Shown: positions 1 to 5,440, counted from the stretch's first letter. The stretch: DNA of 6,769 nucleotides from JAAFHB01 sp038240855 (GCA_038240855.1 JBBRGI010000199.1:1-6769); one strand, 5' to 3'. Numbers and translations: made by a program. Notes: generated by a model from the sequence alone, not told the origin.

Positions 1-2
1 GA

Positions 3-1025
3 AGGCATAACAAGGAGGCGGTTGAAAGGGCAAGGGAACAGGTAGCTGGTTTAATCAACGCGAAGCCCGAAGAAATCATTTTTACAAGTTGTGCCACCGA
101 ATCAAACAACCTTGCAATTATCGGATATGTAATGGCCAATAGAGAAAAGGGTAAACACATCATTACTTCATCAGTTGAACATCCTGCCGTAACCGAAGTA
201 TGCAAACATTTGGTTTCATTGGGTTTCGAAATAACTATGCTTCCCGTTGACACTAACGGCATGGTAAGCCCCAAAGATGTTGAAAATGCTGTTCGCCCCG
301 ATACTCTCCTGTTTACAACTATGCACGCCAATAACGAAGTTGGGACAATTCAGCCCATAGCGGAAATTGCAGCTATTGCAAAACAGAGGCATATTGCTTT
401 CCACACCGATGCTTCTCAGTCTGTGGGGAAAATAGAGTCTGATGTGACCAAACTGGGGGTTGACTTACTAACCATTGCCGGACATAAATTATATGCACCC
501 AAAGGTATTGGGGCTTTGTACGTTAAACAAGGAACAAAATTAGCGAACATTCTTCATGGTGCCGGTCAGGAAAGGGGAATCAGACCGGGTACCGAGAATG
601 TAGCCTGGATTGTTGGTTTGGGTAAAGCTTGTGAAATTGCAAAAAGGGATTTCGATAAAAACCGTATGAACATGAACGCGATGCGGGACAGATTATTAAA
701 CGGTCTCCGAAGTAAACTTGGCAATATTGTAAAAGTTAATGTCAACCTGGAAAACTGTCTCCCAAACACCCTGAGTATCGCATTCGATAAAGTTGAAGCC
801 CATACACTTGCTTCAATTATCAGTAGCGATTTGTTAATCTCTACAGGGTCAGCTTGTCATTCCGGGGAAACCGAAATTTCTTCAGTGTTAAAAGCAATGA
901 ATCTGAATTACCTGACAGCCGCTTCAACGGTTCGTATTTCAACAGGAAAAAATACAACTACTGATGAAACAGATGTAGCCATCGAGGTGCTTGTGAAAAC
1001 AGTAAATAAACTCACGAAAAAATAA
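3..1025 (+). CDS. Cysteine desulfurase / selenocysteine lyase-like PLP enzyme, 5' truncated
   Basis: A class V aminotransferase-fold enzyme that removes sulfur (or selenium) from cysteine (or selenocysteine), leaving alanine and an enzyme persulfide. The frame is open to the left edge, and codons from position 3 already read as family sequence (HNKEAVERAREQVAGL, then FTSCATESNN). The ATG at 132 is therefore internal, and roughly 40 N-terminal residues with the true start are probably missing. Visible motifs are HANNEVGTIQPI, the cofactor aspartate in HTDASQSVGK, the Schiff-base lysine in AGHKLYAPKG (codon 486-488), RPGTEN, and the catalytic cysteine in STGSACHSGE (codon 855-857). Histidine directly after the catalytic cysteine recalls selenocysteine lyases as well as NifS-type desulfurases, so the substrate is open. 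The first DsrE gene starts 11 bases downstream, suggesting one operon and a sulfur-relay role. The family call is firm; the choice among IscS, NifS and selenocysteine lyase is not. Confidence 0.93.
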   Translation, partial: RHNKEAVERAREQVAGLINAKPEEIIFTSCATESNNLAIIGYVMANREKGKHIITSSVEHPAVTEVCKHLVSLGFEITMLPVDTNGMVSPKDVENAVRPDTLLFTTMHANNEVGTIQPIAEIAAIAKQRHIAFHTDASQSVGKIESDVTKLGVDLLTIAGHKLYAPKGIGALYVKQGTKLANILHGAGQERGIRPGTENVAWIVGLGKACEIAKRDFDKNRMNMNAMRDRLLNGLRSKLGNIVKVNVNLENCLPNTLSIAFDKVEAHTLASIISSDLLISTGSACHSGETEISSVLKAMNLNYLTAASTVRISTGKNTTTDETDVAIEVLVKTVNKLTKK

Positions 1026-1036
1026 ATCAATAAATT

Positions 1037-1450
1037 ATGAAGAAAAATTTTATTTTATTCTTGCTCATGGCATTTGTTAATGTAGTGGATACTTATGCCC
1101 TTATTTCCAACACGAACGGGGATTCACCCACCTCCGTTGGCATAGTCATCTATTCGAACGATACAGAAACTGTTTGGAATGCAATGCGGCTGGCTAATTA
1201 CTCAAAAAATCAGGGCGATACGGTAAGTATATTTCTTTTGGGCAAAGGTGTCGAACTCGATGACCTTGTGAAAACCGACAGCACCATGAAGGAACAAACC
1301 GACAAATTTTTGGGAAATGGTGGAACAATTCTGGGCTGTGGAACCTGCCTGATAAGCCGGAAAAAAAATGAACCGGAAGTATGCAAATTTTCATCACTCA
1401 AAGATTTGTATGAGCTAATCCGCGGGAACAAAATCGTACTGACATTTTAA
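1037..1450 (+). CDS. DsrE-family protein with N-terminal export signal
   Basis: A 137-residue protein of the DsrE/DsrF-like family, whose members carry sulfur on cysteine or have related redox roles. The N-terminus has the form of a Sec signal peptide: two lysines, a hydrophobic stretch (FILFLLMAFVNVV), then a possible cleavage site near TYA at residues 19-21. There is no lipobox cysteine. From residue 33 the sequence follows the family fold (VGIVIYS, then a helix with ETVWNAMRLA, then VSIFLLGKGVE). A CGTC motif lies at residues 101-104, with a further Cys at 116 and a typical C-terminus ending VLTF. It is a paralogue of the next gene, which lacks the leader. The start follows the desulfurase stop by 11 bases and has an A/T-rich leader, usual for Bacteroidota. 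A periplasmic or membrane-anchored site is inferred; the partner and sulfur acceptor are unknown. Confidence 0.85.
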   Translation: MKKNFILFLLMAFVNVVDTYALISNTNGDSPTSVGIVIYSNDTETVWNAMRLANYSKNQGDTVSIFLLGKGVELDDLVKTDSTMKEQTDKFLGNGGTILGCGTCLISRKKNEPEVCKFSSLKDLYELIRGNKIVLTF

Positions 1451-1479
1451 TCGCTATCGAATAATTAAAAATATAGAAA

Positions 1480-1803
1480 ATGAAAATTGGAATTATCATC
1501 GAAACCAAAGAGTTTGAAAAGGCATGGAACGCTTTTCGGTTTGCAATTACCGCAAAAAAGCAGGGCCATGAAACCAAAGTATTCCTTATGGGTGAAGCCG
1601 TCGAGTGCGAAGGGTTGACTCACGAAAAATACAATGTCGGCGAGCAACTGAAAAACTATGTGAATTTAGGGGGAGAAATTCTAGCCTGTGGTACCTGTAT
1701 TAAATCACGCCATCTGGAAGATTCAATGGAAGTTTGTCCTATCTCAACCATGGTTGATTGTGTGAACCTGGTTGTCTGGGCCGATAAAACAGTCACGTTC
1801 TAG
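1480..1803 (+). CDS. DsrE-family sulfur-relay protein, cytoplasmic
   Basis: A 107-residue DsrE/DsrF-like protein without a signal peptide, so presumably cytoplasmic. It begins directly with the first strand of the fold (MKIGIIIETKEFEKAWNAFR), followed by TKVFLMGEAVE, then GGEILACGTCIKSR with cysteines at 70 and 73, and EVCPISTM with a cysteine at 86. The CGTC motif sits where DsrE/TusD-type proteins carry their sulfur-binding cysteine, and a pair there could allow persulfide transfer or disulfide chemistry. The start is set by the A-rich leader (aaaatatagaaaatg) and by homology with the preceding gene, whose stop lies 29 bases upstream. It is probably the last gene of the desulfurase operon. 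The family is clear, but the exact pathway (tRNA thiolation, sulfur oxidation or reduction, or selenium handling) cannot be read from the window. Confidence 0.88.
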   Translation: MKIGIIIETKEFEKAWNAFRFAITAKKQGHETKVFLMGEAVECEGLTHEKYNVGEQLKNYVNLGGEILACGTCIKSRHLEDSMEVCPISTMVDCVNLVVWADKTVTF

Positions 1804-1845
1804 GTCAGGTATCCCACCATTGAAGAGATGAAAGTGCCATTTAGT

Positions 1846-1898
1846 GCTCTTTTTGATTGCATTTGATAAAATTAAAGTATATTTGCATAATAAAGAGC
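1846..1898. promoter_or_regulatory. Inverted repeat flanking the hipBST promoter, possible HipB operator
   Basis: GCTCTTT at 1846-1852 and its reverse complement AAAGAGC at 1892-1898 bracket the promoter, one arm near the -33 element and the other at the expected transcription start. TGCAT also recurs at 1858-1862 and 1884-1888, with ATGCA at 1905-1909. HipB-type repressors bind dyads around their own promoter, so autoregulation is plausible. The arms are short and could arise by chance, and no binding motif is known for this protein. Confidence 0.3.
1852..1885 (+). promoter_or_regulatory. Promoter of the hipBST operon (Bacteroidota type)
   Basis: TATATTTG at 1878-1885 matches the Bacteroidota -7 consensus TAnnTTTG exactly. 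Candidate -33 elements are TTTG at 1852-1855 (22-base spacer) and TTG at 1857-1859 (18-base spacer), either side of the usual 19-21. Transcription would start around 1890, which places the ATG at 1905 just inside the transcript. The TTG codon at 1857 would lie within the promoter and is excluded as a start. Confidence 0.7.
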
Positions 1899-1904
1899 CA
1901 TATA

Positions 1905-2123
1905 ATGCACTTTGAAAACCTGATACAGACGATTAAGGAACGCAGAGAGATGATGCGTGTAACACAGGAAACGCTCGCGGAGCTTTCCGGTGTGGGATTG
2001 CGAACCCTGAAACAATTTGAAAGTGGGAAAGGCAACCCCACCTTACTAACCATCCAGAAATTAGCAGATGTACTTGGAATGGAAGTTTGTTTACAAATAA
2101 AAAAATTAAAGGAGCATAAATGA
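1905..2123 (+). CDS. hipB: XRE-family transcriptional regulator, HipB-like
   Basis: A 72-residue helix-turn-helix protein. Residues 6-60 form an XRE domain: a first helix (LIQTIKERREMMRVT), the HTH proper (QETLAELSGVGLRTLKQFESG), then NPTLLTIQKLADVLGM. It has the length and fold of HipB antitoxin/repressors. I start it at ATG 1905 rather than TTG 1857 because the longer form would begin inside the promoter and add residues unlike the domain. Its stop overlaps the start of the next gene by four bases (ATGA), implying translational coupling. The expected role is to repress the operon by binding its promoter and to anchor the toxin complex on DNA. HipB identity comes from the fold plus the neighbouring HipA-type genes; XRE domains alone are not specific. 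Confidence 0.88.
   Translation: MHFENLIQTIKERREMMRVTQETLAELSGVGLRTLKQFESGKGNPTLLTIQKLADVLGMEVCLQIKKLKEHK
2108..2114 (+). promoter_or_regulatory. Shine-Dalgarno-like sequence before hipS
   Basis: AAAGGAG lies inside the 3' end of hipB, five bases before the hipS ATG at 2120. It stands out because most other starts in the window have A-rich leaders without such a motif. It supports 2120 as the true start and fits re-initiation at the ATGA overlap. Confidence 0.55.
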
Positions 2124-2449
2124 GAAGCGCTGTGATCTTATATAAAGGTGAGGAGGCAGGTATATTGACTCAACATGATGATGGTGCGTTTACTTTCCGA
2201 TACAATGATGCCTGGATGACTGATCGTAACAAGCCCGGCATAAGTCTTACCTTGTCCAAATCACAACAAGAATACAGCTCCCAATACCTTTTCCCTTTTT
2301 TCTACAACATGCTACCGGAAGGGTCAAATAAGCAAGTGGTTTGTAAATTAATGCGGATTGATCCCGATGATTATGTCGGTTTACTATTGACAACAGCCAA
2401 AAATGATACAATCGGCGCAGTCGGGGTTATTAAAATTGAACAAGAGTGA
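2120..2449 (+). CDS. hipS: Free-standing HipA N-terminal domain, HipS-like antitoxin
   Basis: A 109-residue protein equal to the N-terminal subdomain of HipA (the family called Couple_hipA), encoded here as a separate gene. Recognisable parts are EEAGIL near residues 11-16, FTFRYNDAW at 24-32, the GISLTLS strand near 40-46, FFYNMLPEG (the family's FF.N.LPEG motif), and the closing LLLTTAKNDTIGAVGV. It lacks a kinase domain. In the characterised E. coli HipBST module, the matching small protein HipS, not HipB, neutralises the kinase HipT by binding near its active site; I infer the same role here. The gene overlaps hipB by four bases upstream and touches the kinase start downstream (TGATG), so the three proteins are probably made in a coupled ratio. 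A split of an ancestral full-length hipA by mutation is unlikely because both halves have clean starts and family-typical lengths. Confidence 0.85.
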   Translation: MRSAVILYKGEEAGILTQHDDGAFTFRYNDAWMTDRNKPGISLTLSKSQQEYSSQYLFPFFYNMLPEGSNKQVVCKLMRIDPDDYVGLLLTTAKNDTIGAVGVIKIEQE

Positions 2450-3438
2450 TGAGTTTACCAGAAATAAAATATTGTCCTGGAACACTTGCAACAGGTCATG
2501 GCACTTATAGCAGGACCTGTTTAAACAGGGTTTTTAATGGGCACAGCGTACAACATGTTTTACCATACGATTCTCCCGCAACAAATCAGGAAACGGATGA
2601 ATTATTTGTGGAAAACATAAAACGTATTTCTATCTCAGGCGTTCAGGAAAAATTTTCAGTACTTCTGGAAAGGAACAAACTCAGATTAATCAATGAGGGT
2701 GAACGAGGAACATACATCTTAAAACCAATTCCAGTTACCGGAAAAAATGCCGGCCAGATGCCTGCCAATGAACATCTGACCATGCAAATAGCCCGTCAGG
2801 TGTACAACATCGAAACCGCTGAAAATGCACTTATATTTTTTAAAAATGGTGCTCCTGCATACATTACCAAACGTTTTGATGTAAAAGAAGATGGCAGTAA
2901 ACGGGCTCAGGATGATTTTGCCTCATTAGCTGGCAGAACACCGCAAACGCACGGGGAGCACTACAAATACCTGGGCAATTATTTAGAGCTGTTTGAATTG
3001 ATGAAAGTCCATTTGCCAGCATACAAACTGGAAGCCCCCAAACTATTTAAACTATTGATATTTAATTATTTATTCTCAAATGGAGATGCCCATTTTAAAA
3101 ACTTCTCGCTGTTGGAAACACCCATGGGGGACTTTCGGTTAAGTCCTGCTTATGATTTGTTGAATAGTAGAATCCATATCGAAGATAAAGATTTTGCTTT
3201 GGATGATGGGCTGTTGCCTCTAAATCTGACAAAAGGTAATGTACTTCAACAATTCTATTCGCTAGCCCAACATGCAGGATTGAACGAAAAGCAAGTTAAC
3301 GACATTTTTAGGGTACTCACATTAGGGACAGATAAAGTTGCTACCTTATTGGGCGCGTCTTTCCTTAGTGATAGAATCAAGCTCAACTATTGGCAGGCCT
3401 ATCAAACCCGATTAAAGAAATTAGCCCATCCGGCATAA
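2449..3438 (+). CDS. hipT: HipA-like serine/threonine kinase toxin, HipT-like
   Basis: A 329-residue kinase of the HipA C-terminal family without its N-terminal subdomain. The ATG at 2449 overlaps the hipS stop by one base; a GTG at 2446 would add one residue. Numbering here counts from that GTG. The Gly-rich loop reads KRISISGVQEKFSV, with serines 62 and 64 in the S-I-S arrangement whose phosphorylation controls E. coli HipT. Lys93 in TYILKP is the likely ATP-binding lysine. The catalytic loop is SNGDAHFKNFS (Asp214, Asn219), and the metal-binding aspartate is Asp237 in LSPAYDLLNS. All are intact, so the kinase should be active. Characterised relatives phosphorylate aminoacyl-tRNA synthetases (GltX for HipA, TrpS for E. 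coli HipT) and stop growth; the target here cannot be deduced. Confidence 0.9.
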   Translation: MSLPEIKYCPGTLATGHGTYSRTCLNRVFNGHSVQHVLPYDSPATNQETDELFVENIKRISISGVQEKFSVLLERNKLRLINEGERGTYILKPIPVTGKNAGQMPANEHLTMQIARQVYNIETAENALIFFKNGAPAYITKRFDVKEDGSKRAQDDFASLAGRTPQTHGEHYKYLGNYLELFELMKVHLPAYKLEAPKLFKLLIFNYLFSNGDAHFKNFSLLETPMGDFRLSPAYDLLNSRIHIEDKDFALDDGLLPLNLTKGNVLQQFYSLAQHAGLNEKQVNDIFRVLTLGTDKVATLLGASFLSDRIKLNYWQAYQTRLKKLAHPA

Positions 3439-3680
3439 ACACGGTCTGATAACGCGATTTCAACAGCGTGCGATTGTTGGCAGAGTTAGGTTTTGTTCTT
3501 GTGGTTGTTGTCGTAGTTTGGTATTTTCGGCATACGTTTAAACATTTCGTTCTCATTTTATTGTATAACGCATTTTTTATGTATTTGCATTGAAACATCC
3601 TGACTACAACGGTTGTTTGAACCAAAATCGAGAATGTTGACATGGCAGTTAAAATTAGAACGTGTTTTAATGTAATTAAA
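3439..3680. other. Intergenic stretch without a recognisable gene
   Basis: About 240 bases between the kinase gene and the tRNA terminator. I see no plausible ORF: the only long frame runs antisense across the tRNA and the kinase end and has low-complexity sequence (a run of six threonines). ATAACGC occurs twice (within 3449-3456 and 3564-3571) without further similarity. No hairpin terminator for hipT is evident. Confidence 0.5.
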
Positions 3681-3706
3681 AAGCCCCTTGATTTTGCAAG
3701 AGGCTT
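3681..3706 (-). terminator. Intrinsic terminator of tRNA-Thr
   Basis: Read on the minus strand, AAGCCTCTTG, a six-base loop (CAAAAT) and CAAGGGGCTT form a ten-pair stem followed by a T run (TTTTTAATTA). One pair is U-G on this strand but would be a C-A mismatch on the plus strand, and the T run lies on this side, so it terminates the tRNA transcript. It begins 34 bases beyond the tRNA 3' end. Confidence 0.8.
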
Positions 3707-3739
3707 CTTAAATGTCTGTAAATCACTGATTTTAATCTG

Positions 3740-3812
3740 AGCCACTAATGGGACTCGAACCCACGACCTGCTCATTACGAATGAGCTGCTCTACCAACTG
3801 AGCTAAAGTGGC
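3740..3812 (-). tRNA. tRNA-Thr (anticodon CGT)
   Basis: A 73-base cloverleaf on the minus strand, without an encoded CCA. The acceptor begins GCCACTT, the D arm is GCTC-AGTTGGTA-GAGC, the anticodon arm is GCTCA-TTCGTAA-TGAGC with CGT (complement of 3777-3779) reading ACG threonine codons, the variable loop is AGGTC, and the T arm is GTGGG-TTCGAGT-CCCAT. Six acceptor pairs form, but position 7 opposite 66 is T against T, a mismatch next to the T stem. The discriminator base is T. It has its own promoter and terminator and lies 59 bases downstream of the tdh stop. Confidence 0.95.
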
Positions 3813-3824
3813 TTTAATGGTCGG

Positions 3825-3854
3825 CAAATGTAACAAAATTGATTCGCAGACCAA
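3825..3854 (-). promoter_or_regulatory. Promoter of tRNA-Thr (Bacteroidota type)
   Basis: On the minus strand TTG (3854-3852), a 19-base spacer and TACATTTG (3832-3825) match the Bacteroidota consensus exactly. The -7 box ends 12 bases before the tRNA 5' end, so the tRNA is transcribed independently of tdh with a very short leader. Confidence 0.75.
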
Positions 3855-3871
3855 CATATCACTGGCTTTTT

Positions 3872-4903
3872 TTAATTTTCCCAGTCAAGGATGATTTTTC
3901 CGCAGTTGCCTTCTTCCATAATGTCAAATGCGGCCTGGAAATCGGTATAGTGAAAACGATGGGTGATGACAGGTGATATATCAAGTCCCGAAAGAAGCAT
4001 TTTCTCCATCTTGTACCAGGTTTCGTACATTTCGCGTCCATATATTCCTTTTAATGTCAGGCCTTTAAAGATTACCTTGTCCCATTCTATCTGGGTGGTG
4101 TCGGGCAGGATGCCGAGCAGCGAGATTTTGCCGCCGTTATACATATGCCTAATCATCGAATCGAAGGCTACGGGGGAGCCGGAGACCTCAAGTCCGATAT
4201 CGAATCCGGCTACCATCCCTACCTGCTTCATGGCAGAGGCAATATCATCTTTCATCGGATCGACAACGAGCGTAGCACCCATCTTGCGTGCAAGATTCCT
4301 GCGGTAAGGACTCACTTCCGATCCAACCACGTTACGTGCTCCTACAAATTTGCAGATTGCTATCGCCATACAACCGATTGGTCCACCCGCACCGGTCACC
4401 AGGACATCTTCACCGATAAGGGGGAAGGAGAGGGCAGTATGCGTAGCGTTTCCGAGCGGATCCATGATTGAAACAATTTCATCGGGGATCCGTTCATCAA
4501 TCAGCAGTACGTTTTCGGCCGGAACGCAGACATATTCTGCAAAACCACCGTCGCGGTTCACACCGATTCCAATCGTATGGTCGCAGATATGACGTCTGCC
4601 ACGCCGACAGTTCCGGCAAAATCCGCACGCGATATGCCCTTCGACCGTTACGCGTTCGCCAGGCTGGATCTTTGTCACTTCAAGTCCGATCTCAACCACC
4701 GTTCCCACATACTCATGTCCGATGGTCATTGGTGTTTTAATGGTTTTCTGAGCCCAGGCATCCCATTTATAGATATGGAGATCTGTTCCACAGATGGCTG
4801 ATTTTGAGATTTTTATAAGAACTTCATTGACGCCGGGCCGGGGTACTGGGACATCCTCGAGCCATAAGCCGCGTGCCGGCTCCGATTTTCTGATCGCCTT
4901 CAT
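3872..4903 (-). CDS. tdh: L-threonine 3-dehydrogenase (zinc-dependent, MDR family)
   Basis: A 343-residue cytoplasmic enzyme that oxidises L-threonine with NAD+ to 2-amino-3-ketobutyrate, which Kbl normally cleaves to glycine and acetyl-CoA. It resembles E. coli Tdh (341 residues) along its whole length. Catalytic zinc ligands are Cys38 (AICGTDLHIY), His63 and Glu64 (IGHEYVG); the structural zinc cysteines are 93, 96, 99 and 107. The Rossmann region is VLVTGAGGPIGCM (167-179), and an acidic residue in GSEVSPYRR fits NAD rather than NADP. KGIYGREMYETWYKM and SPVITHRF are hallmark Tdh stretches. One oddity is an extra Gly in the nucleotide-binding turn compared with GAGPIG, while numbering before it matches E. 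coli. No kbl is in the window. A promoter lies about 25 bases upstream. GC content looks higher than in neighbouring genes. Confidence 0.95.
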   Translation of the reverse strand: MKAIRKSEPARGLWLEDVPVPRPGVNEVLIKISKSAICGTDLHIYKWDAWAQKTIKTPMTIGHEYVGTVVEIGLEVTKIQPGERVTVEGHIACGFCRNCRRGRRHICDHTIGIGVNRDGGFAEYVCVPAENVLLIDERIPDEIVSIMDPLGNATHTALSFPLIGEDVLVTGAGGPIGCMAIAICKFVGARNVVGSEVSPYRRNLARKMGATLVVDPMKDDIASAMKQVGMVAGFDIGLEVSGSPVAFDSMIRHMYNGGKISLLGILPDTTQIEWDKVIFKGLTLKGIYGREMYETWYKMEKMLLSGLDISPVITHRFHYTDFQAAFDIMEEGNCGKIILDWEN

Positions 4904-4928
4904 TTTTAACGATTTAGTTTACAGAATA

Positions 4929-4936
4929 CAAAGTAA
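4929..4936 (-). promoter_or_regulatory. Possible -7 element of the tdh promoter
   Basis: On the minus strand TTACTTTG differs from TAnnTTTG at one defined base and lies 25 bases before the tdh ATG, giving a leader of about 20 bases. No clear -33 TTG is found at the right distance, so this is tentative. Confidence 0.35.
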
Positions 4937-5125
4937 GAAAATTTGTTTCTCACTTTTACTAATTTATGTCAGCTACCGGATTTTTTCACGGAAAATGGAA
5001 CCGGATTTATTCTTTTTATTTTCCGTAATCTCAATTTGTGATATAATATATTAATAATCAATGAGATGTGTTGCATGTTTAATTTATTACTTTTAAGAAT
5101 TTTACCTTGCAAAACACAAAATTCA

Positions 5126-5149
5126 AAAACATGCTGTAAAACATGTTTT
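5126..5149. repeat. 8-bp inverted and direct repeat (AAAACATG)
   Basis: AAAACATG at 5126-5133 and CATGTTTT at 5142-5149 form perfect arms around an eight-base spacer. AAAACATG also occurs again directly at 5138-5145. It could be a regulator-binding dyad or a weak hairpin; the stem is AT-rich and has no obvious gene partner. Confidence 0.4.
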
Positions 5150-5160
5150 AAAAATAGGGG

Positions 5161-5192
5161 TTGCAACTTTTTATATATCAGTGGTATATGTG
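5161..5192 (+). promoter_or_regulatory. Possible promoter in the tdh-rpsF intergenic region
   Basis: TTG at 5161-5163, a 21-base spacer and TATATGTG at 5185-5192 approach the Bacteroidota consensus with one mismatch. No ORF follows, and the next plus-strand signal is the hairpin at 5349-5379. A second weak candidate is TTA (5243-5245), 21 bases, then TAATTTAG (5267-5274). Both are tentative. Confidence 0.25.
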
Positions 5193-5199
5193 GATATAA

Positions 5200-5382
5200 A
5201 CGGCCTTATTTTTAACATTTTCTTAATATAGTCTAACATCCATTAACATTTTTTAATAAAATCATCTAATTTAGCACTCGCTTTAAAGAAGAAGTTTAAG
5301 ATCATCGGACTTTTACTAAGACTACATTTTTGTTCTAACTAGACAATCAAAAGAGCGGGTCATTTTGGCCGGCTCTTTTAGC
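5200..5382 (+). ncRNA. Candidate small non-coding RNA ending in an intrinsic terminator
   Basis: Inferred because a well-formed plus-strand terminator (5349-5379) has no gene before it: no ATG-started frame exists on this strand between about 5193 and 5349. The 5' end is uncertain and rests on weak promoter matches (starts near 5200 or 5280 are both possible). I do not recognise a known RNA family. The alternative is that the hairpin only insulates the ribosomal operon from stray transcription. Confidence 0.22.
5349..5379 (+). terminator. Orphan intrinsic terminator upstream of rpsF
   Basis: AAAAGAGC pairs with GCTCTTTT; inside, after a G-G mismatch, GGTC pairs with GGCC around the loop ATTTT. 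The inner U-G pair forms only on the plus strand (it would be A-C on the other), so the plus strand folds better. The stem ends in four Ts. It lies 31 bases before the rpsF promoter. Confidence 0.65.
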
Positions 5383-5409
5383 GTCCACGAATTTTTTTAT
5401 TGCCGGGTG

Positions 5410-5440
5410 TTTGTAATCAGTTAAATTGTTACTACTTTTG
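5410..5440 (+). promoter_or_regulatory. Promoter of the rpsF-rpsR-rplI operon
   Basis: TTTG at 5410-5413, a 19-base spacer and TACTTTTG at 5433-5440 match the Bacteroidota consensus perfectly. Transcription would start near 5447, leaving an AT-rich leader of about 45 bases before rpsF. Confidence 0.82.

Noticed and set aside
132..1025. ATG 132 as the true start of the desulfurase
   Set aside because: The upstream frame is open to the window edge and codes for conserved family sequence (FTSCATESNN), so the gene is truncated, not short.
1857..2123. Longer hipB starting at TTG 1857
   Set aside because: It would start within the promoter, upstream of the predicted transcription start, and adds 16 residues unrelated to the XRE domain.
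2120..3438. A single hipA broken by a frameshift
   Set aside because: Both parts have proper starts, family-typical lengths and TGATG coupling, and this split arrangement is a known module type.
3448..3572. Possible integron attC site (GTTAGGT at 3485-3491 and ATAACGC repeats)
   Set aside because: GTTAGGT fits GTTRRRY, but no matching RYYYAAC partner with paired inner arms lies at the right distance, and no integrase is present.
3383..3775. A 130-codon minus-strand ORF across the hipT end, the gap and the tRNA
   Set aside because: It runs through the tRNA-Thr and the tRNA terminator and antisense to hipT, has a low-complexity threonine run, and resembles no family I know.
3963..5054. Several plus-strand ORFs across tdh
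   Set aside because: They are antisense to a full-length, clearly conserved tdh, and their translations have no recognisable domains.
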